From Paenibacillus polygoni (GTDB taxonomy: Bacteria > Bacillota > Bacilli > Paenibacillales > Paenibacillaceae): 64,000 nucleotides of DNA. Numbering within the stretch: position 1 is the first letter of the stretch; every line of letters starts with the position of its first letter. The position numbers and the translations under genes were made by a program. The stretch spans positions 3,047,501 through 3,111,500 of the forward strand of contig NZ_CP127162.1 in NCBI RefSeq assembly GCF_030263935.1, read 5' to 3'. Under the pieces are notes generated by a model. It was not told where the DNA came from, did not search any database, and saw only the letters and a program-made list of their open reading frames with translations. Positions 60,660 to 64,000 of the stretch are shown here, piece after piece.

Positions 60660-61694
60660 TTATAAAGTCGAAGAGAACACATTATGGATGTGAATGTTAT
60701 CAACCGGCTTGCCTAATGCAGCTGTCATGAGTACAAAAGCAACATCTTGTTTTGGATACATCCAAACCATACATCCACCCATTCCATTATGACCATAAAT
60801 ATCACGCTCTATAAATCCTTTATGGCGGACTGGAGTCTTCCATACGAAACCATAATCGGAATCGACCTCTTCGATATGCAGTGTTTGAGGTGTGATCATT
60901 TGTTTAAAAGTCGCAGGCTTAATTAAGAAACTGCCTTCTTGGGTTTCCGTTTGTCTTAACATGGATTTAGCGAAAAGGAGCAGGTCGTCTGCTGTGCTGA
61001 ATAGACCGCCAAATGGAATTTTAGCCGCAACAAATGAATCCATATGACTTTCCATCGCTTCTGCTCCCGCTATAGGTGCTAATCTCGATTGTTCCTGCTC
61101 TACCCCGCCGAAATTCGTATCTTTCATTCCAAGCGGTTCAAAAATATGTCTGTGTAGATATTCTTCATATGTCATGCCGCTTACCCGTTCAATAATTTCA
61201 GCGAGTACCGTAAAAGCCGCATTGTTATAGCTGACTTTCTGTCCGAGAGCAGACTCTAAGTGACTCTCCGCAAGTGCTTTATATAGATGAGGATGGAGTA
61301 AGCCGTCAGGAGCATGCTTGCCCTGAGCACATTCCATCAAATAACGTTGGTCGAGTCCACCTGTATGAGTAAGCAGATGCCATAACGCAAGTTTATCTTT
61401 TCCGTGTTCTGCAAATTCCGGTAGAATTTTGCTTACTAATTGCCCTGGATGAAGTAAGCCCTTCTCCCAGAGCTGCATAATGGCAAGTCCAATCATCGGC
61501 TTTGTTATAGAGAATACAGGAAATATCGTCTTGCTATTCATTTCTCTTCCATCTTCATAAGTGCCATAAGAGCGAAGATCGAGAATTTCATCGCGGTTCG
61601 TAATGCCAAATACAGCGGAAGGCCATTTCTTATTGATTACATTTTGCTCTATAAAATGATAAATAGGATCGAATCCAGAAGATGAATAATTCAC
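60660..61694 (-). CDS. Serine hydrolase, beta-lactamase/class C family
   Basis: A 344-residue penicillin-binding-protein-like hydrolase of the beta-lactamase/esterase (Pfam Beta-lactamase) group. The nucleophile motif SITK (S-x-x-K) is in VFSITKPMIG at about residue 60, the YxN motif is YNNAAF, and HNGMGGC (near residue 308) stands in the place of the KTG/HTG element. There is no signal peptide, so an intracellular esterase is more likely than drug resistance. The start is the GTG at 61694 after GGAGGG; the ATG at 61715 lies before that site. Confidence 0.83.
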   Translation of the reverse strand: MNYSSSGFDPIYHFIEQNVINKKWPSAVFGITNRDEILDLRSYGTYEDGREMNSKTIFPVFSITKPMIGLAIMQLWEKGLLHPGQLVSKILPEFAEHGKDKLALWHLLTHTGGLDQRYLMECAQGKHAPDGLLHPHLYKALAESHLESALGQKVSYNNAAFTVLAEIIERVSGMTYEEYLHRHIFEPLGMKDTNFGGVEQEQSRLAPIAGAEAMESHMDSFVAAKIPFGGLFSTADDLLLFAKSMLRQTETQEGSFLIKPATFKQMITPQTLHIEEVDSDYGFVWKTPVRHKGFIERDIYGHNGMGGCMVWMYPKQDVAFVLMTAALGKPVDNIHIHNVFSSTL

Positions 61695-61765
61695 TAGCAA
61701 AACCCTCCAAGTCATATGTCTATTCTTTACTATGGTAACATGTAAATTGCTAGGTTACAAAATAA

Positions 61766-61803
61766 AACCGTTTCGCTCCTTGTTAGGAATGAAACGGTTT
61801 TTC
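61766..61803 (-). terminator. Terminator after the SLH protein gene
   Basis: On the minus strand AAACCGTTTC pairs with GAAACGGTTT around a short loop, followed by TATTTTG. It also suits the divergent hydrolase region. Confidence 0.7.
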
Positions 61804-61806
61804 CTC

Positions 61807-63042
61807 TTATTTTACGGTTTGTATAACACGTTCAAGCAGTACACTTACTTCGGCACGACTGGCCTTTTCCCCTGGTTTAAACGCGGTTGCTGTCTTGCCT
61901 TGTATCAGTTTGTTTCCATAGAGATAAATGATATCTTCTTTTGCCCAGTGGGACGGAATATCCGTGAATGGATTCTTATTGTCAATTGTCATTCCCTTAC
62001 CACTGTTCTTTACTTGTCTGGCTAAAACAGCGGCAATCTCCGCTCTTGTAATCGGTGCATTTGGATGAAAATGAAGATCTCCTTGTTTATCTTCTCTACC
62101 TTGAATCAGCCCATATGCTCCTGCTGTTTCCACATAGTCGTAGTACCAATCTGAGGTTTTGACATCTGAAAAAGTGGGCGCTATCTGCTGTTTCATATCA
62201 AGCCCGAGTGCCACGACTGCTGATTTGGCAAATTCAGCTCTTGTCATATCTCGAAGCGGTTCGAAATTGCCTTCATTTGTGCCTTGCAGAACCTCGCTTG
62301 ACGCAAGCTTGATAATCGAATCCTGTGCCCACTTTAGTTTCGTTATTGCTCCTTGATCTTTAAAGCCTGCGAGGGTTTGGGCCGAGGTAGGCTGACTTAT
62401 TTTTTTTACAGGTACATCCCCTACGGTCTTTATCTTCTCGCTCACTTGATCCGCTGCTGTACCCCCCTCACGAATCGTAATCGTTGGCTCACTTATTTGG
62501 TGTTTCATGTTTAGACCTGGGTTGTCCGGCTGAATAATAATAGACTTCGTTTGTTTTAATGTGACCGTCCCTGCTTTTAATGCATGGAATGAAATGGTTC
62601 CTGCTTTTCCATATCCGGTAAAAAGTTTAGCATCCTGCGAAGTAATCGCTTCTGAGATCTGTATGCTTCCTTTAGGATCAATTTTATTAACAAGACTCAT
62701 CGGATTGCTTGTTTTCTTGAAAACCTGCGGAGATAGTTTCTTAGTACCTGAGTCTGGTTCTAGCAGTGCTGCGTCATAATCCATATGAATTTCATATCCT
62801 TGAACACGGCTGTAGTCACCGGTAAATCCTTGCAGCCATATCGCAACCTCAATCGTATCCCCCACCTTAGCCTCATATACCGAAGGCACCAGACGAATCA
62901 TCGGCAGATTGTCACCTGCGACCTTATTCGTATTCTTCACCTCTGAAGCTGCGGACAGCGAACCCGCTGGAATAAAGCAGAACATGATCCAAAGTGCAGC
63001 TGTAATAGCCATCCATCTGTTCTTTGTCTTCAATAGACTCAT
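61807..63042 (-). CDS. Cohesin-domain surface protein with SLH repeats
   Basis: A 411-residue exported cell-wall protein. A signal peptide (ending about ALWIMFCFIPAGSLSAA) is followed by a cohesin-like domain at about residues 45-185 (LVPSVYEAKVGDTIEVAIWLQG, GYEIHMDYDAALLEPDSG) and three SLH modules in the last 190 residues (FEPLRDMTRAEFAKSAVVALG, HPNAPITRAEIAAVLARQV, FKPGEKASRAEVSVLLERV). SLH modules bind pyruvylated wall polymer, so the cohesin faces out. It follows, 96 bases away, a cohesin/dockerin protein. Confidence 0.88.
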   Translation of the reverse strand: MSLLKTKNRWMAITAALWIMFCFIPAGSLSAASEVKNTNKVAGDNLPMIRLVPSVYEAKVGDTIEVAIWLQGFTGDYSRVQGYEIHMDYDAALLEPDSGTKKLSPQVFKKTSNPMSLVNKIDPKGSIQISEAITSQDAKLFTGYGKAGTISFHALKAGTVTLKQTKSIIIQPDNPGLNMKHQISEPTITIREGGTAADQVSEKIKTVGDVPVKKISQPTSAQTLAGFKDQGAITKLKWAQDSIIKLASSEVLQGTNEGNFEPLRDMTRAEFAKSAVVALGLDMKQQIAPTFSDVKTSDWYYDYVETAGAYGLIQGREDKQGDLHFHPNAPITRAEIAAVLARQVKNSGKGMTIDNKNPFTDIPSHWAKEDIIYLYGNKLIQGKTATAFKPGEKASRAEVSVLLERVIQTVK

Positions 63043-63137
63043 TCTTCCGCATCCCCCTGTCGTATGCAATATGTAGAAGAGAGGACATTTATCCCCATCC
63101 TCTCTTCAGTCAAACCTAACCTTTCAAGTCTGCTTCA

Positions 63138-64000
63138 TTACTCGAATTCATAATTGTTAATAATGTAGGATATATCTAGAAGATCAACACTATTGTCGCG
63201 ATTTAAATCAGCGGCTGAAGTTTTTGCATTCGGCCAGTTTGCTCCTTTTACAGCGCCAAATACTTTTGCTGCTAGCTGTAAGTCAACGAGATTCACATGA
63301 CCATCCTGATTCAGATCCCCTGCCGTAAGTGGACCAAAGTTCACAGACTCATTGCCATCTACGGTTACGGAACTCGATTCAGAGATGTGACCTGGTACAA
63401 CCACACGCACGGTGTAGGTACCTTTTGGAACTTCAATGGTATACGTACCATCCGCACTTACGACATCAGCACCCGCTACTTGTCCATTTGAACTTCGTGC
63501 TTCCACAACGACTTTATGCACGCCGTCCGCGCCTTGGTACCAAGTATCACTGTAGTTCACATCTTGGAAGGCCTCTGCATCAATGCTGCCTGTGATCTTG
63601 TATAGATCCGGATCAGGAGTTGAAACCTGCGACACTTTAACCGTACCACTCGAAACTTTTCCAAGAGTGATATCTTCTGATTCACTATTTAAGACTCGCA
63701 CATTGGACAGAGAGAAGGTAAAGTCTCCTGTTTCTGGACTAGCAAAATGGAAGGAGGCAAGCGCTCCTTTACCCGTGTAGCCATCCGGAATCCCGGCCAG
63801 AGAAATGACGTAATCCGTTTTTGCTTTTCCGTTACCAAGATCTGCTGTTTCCTCTTTAATAATCGGTGACACTCCCGGGTTCTTCTCTTCTTGATAAGTA
63901 GCAAGCGCCACACTTGGTGTTACCGACCCTTTCACAAGATCTTTATCGTACGTTAAGCTGAACTGAGCGGTATAAAGATCTTTTGTGTCGGTAAAATCAA
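63138..64000 (-). CDS. Cohesin- and dockerin-containing surface protein, 5' end beyond window
   Basis: The frame is open to the window edge, so the N-terminus is missing; the GTG at 63935 is internal, since TKDLYTAQFSLTYDKDLVKG precedes it in frame. A cohesin-like domain occupies the first part seen (ending VKVSQVS), then a carboxypeptidase-regulatory-like sandwich (ARSSNGQVAGADVVSADGTY), then a type I dockerin with two Ca-binding repeats (GDLNQDGHVNLVDL and ADLNRDNSVDLLDI) at the C-terminus. It probably docks on the SLH-anchored cohesin protein encoded downstream. Confidence 0.85.
   Translation of the reverse strand, partial: DFTDTKDLYTAQFSLTYDKDLVKGSVTPSVALATYQEEKNPGVSPIIKEETADLGNGKAKTDYVISLAGIPDGYTGKGALASFHFASPETGDFTFSLSNVRVLNSESEDITLGKVSSGTVKVSQVSTPDPDLYKITGSIDAEAFQDVNYSDTWYQGADGVHKVVVEARSSNGQVAGADVVSADGTYTIEVPKGTYTVRVVVPGHISESSSVTVDGNESVNFGPLTAGDLNQDGHVNLVDLQLAAKVFGAVKGANWPNAKTSAADLNRDNSVDLLDISYIINNYEFE

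Noticed and set aside
60660..61694. Class C beta-lactamase conferring resistance
   Set aside because: SxxK and YxN are present, but there is no signal peptide and the KTG element is replaced, so an esterase-type hydrolase is more likely.

Overview
The window looks like chromosome from a Paenibacillus-type member of the Bacillales. It has low-to-middle GC, strong AGGAGG-type ribosome binding sites, many TTG and GTG starts, and sigma-A style promoters. Recognisable Bacillota genes include yojF-bshB2, spo0M, ypsA, treR and nrdDG, and SLH surface proteins are present. No rRNA, tRNA, CRISPR array or replication origin was recognised. The species call is an inference from gene content.

Layout. 1-2.5 kb: the end of a carotenoid desaturase gene and a cupin with a His/Ser/Pro tail, then an IS scar. 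2.8-7.4 kb (minus): a four-gene operon of ABC importer (binding protein, ATPase, permease) plus an FMN monooxygenase, with a sigma-A promoter and an intrinsic terminator in its leader. 7.4-15.4 kb: a PTS EIIA, an exported stalk-domain protein, a LysR regulator, a GlcU-type sugar transporter, DoxX, and a tandemly duplicated two-gene membrane module. 15.4-17 kb: IS3-family element 1. 17-21.6 kb: a drug efflux pump with a 10-bp tandem repeat upstream, and nrdDG with an NrdR-like box. 21.6-33.9 kb: mostly single genes (DUF1796, glpQ-like, rbsK, cupredoxin, a broken nitrilase, amidase, Fur-controlled heme monooxygenase, ypsA, hflX with an attenuator-like leader, bshB2-yojF, spo0M), with two copies of a 118-bp MITE at 24.9 and 28.8 kb. 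34-45.6 kb: a KAS III-like/STAS-like pair, an autoregulated GntR operon, DUF1835 paralogues, an LD-carboxypeptidase, transporters and a small kinase. 45.6-47.4 kb: IS3-family element 2. 47.4-52 kb: the treA-treP-treR trehalose operon with two operators. 52-59.2 kb: ureABCEFGH with a divergent urea transporter. 59.3-64 kb: a methyltransferase, a degenerate HPr, a beta-lactamase-like hydrolase and a cohesin/SLH plus cohesin/dockerin surface pair cut by the window end.

The most interesting structure is in the mobile DNA and in RNA-level control. Both IS3-family elements sit inside the hairpin of an intrinsic terminator. Removing each element with one copy of its 5-bp target duplication restores a near-perfect hairpin, and the insertion geometry is the same relative to transposase direction. 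The two MITE copies have 15-bp terminal repeats, 4-bp duplications, and insertion points at gene stop codons. The hflX leader carries a 16-codon peptide with a strong ribosome site and a terminator ending just before the hflX ribosome site, as in antibiotic-induced attenuation systems. A KAS III-like protein lacking two of three catalytic residues, coupled to a STAS-like protein, is a candidate undescribed module.
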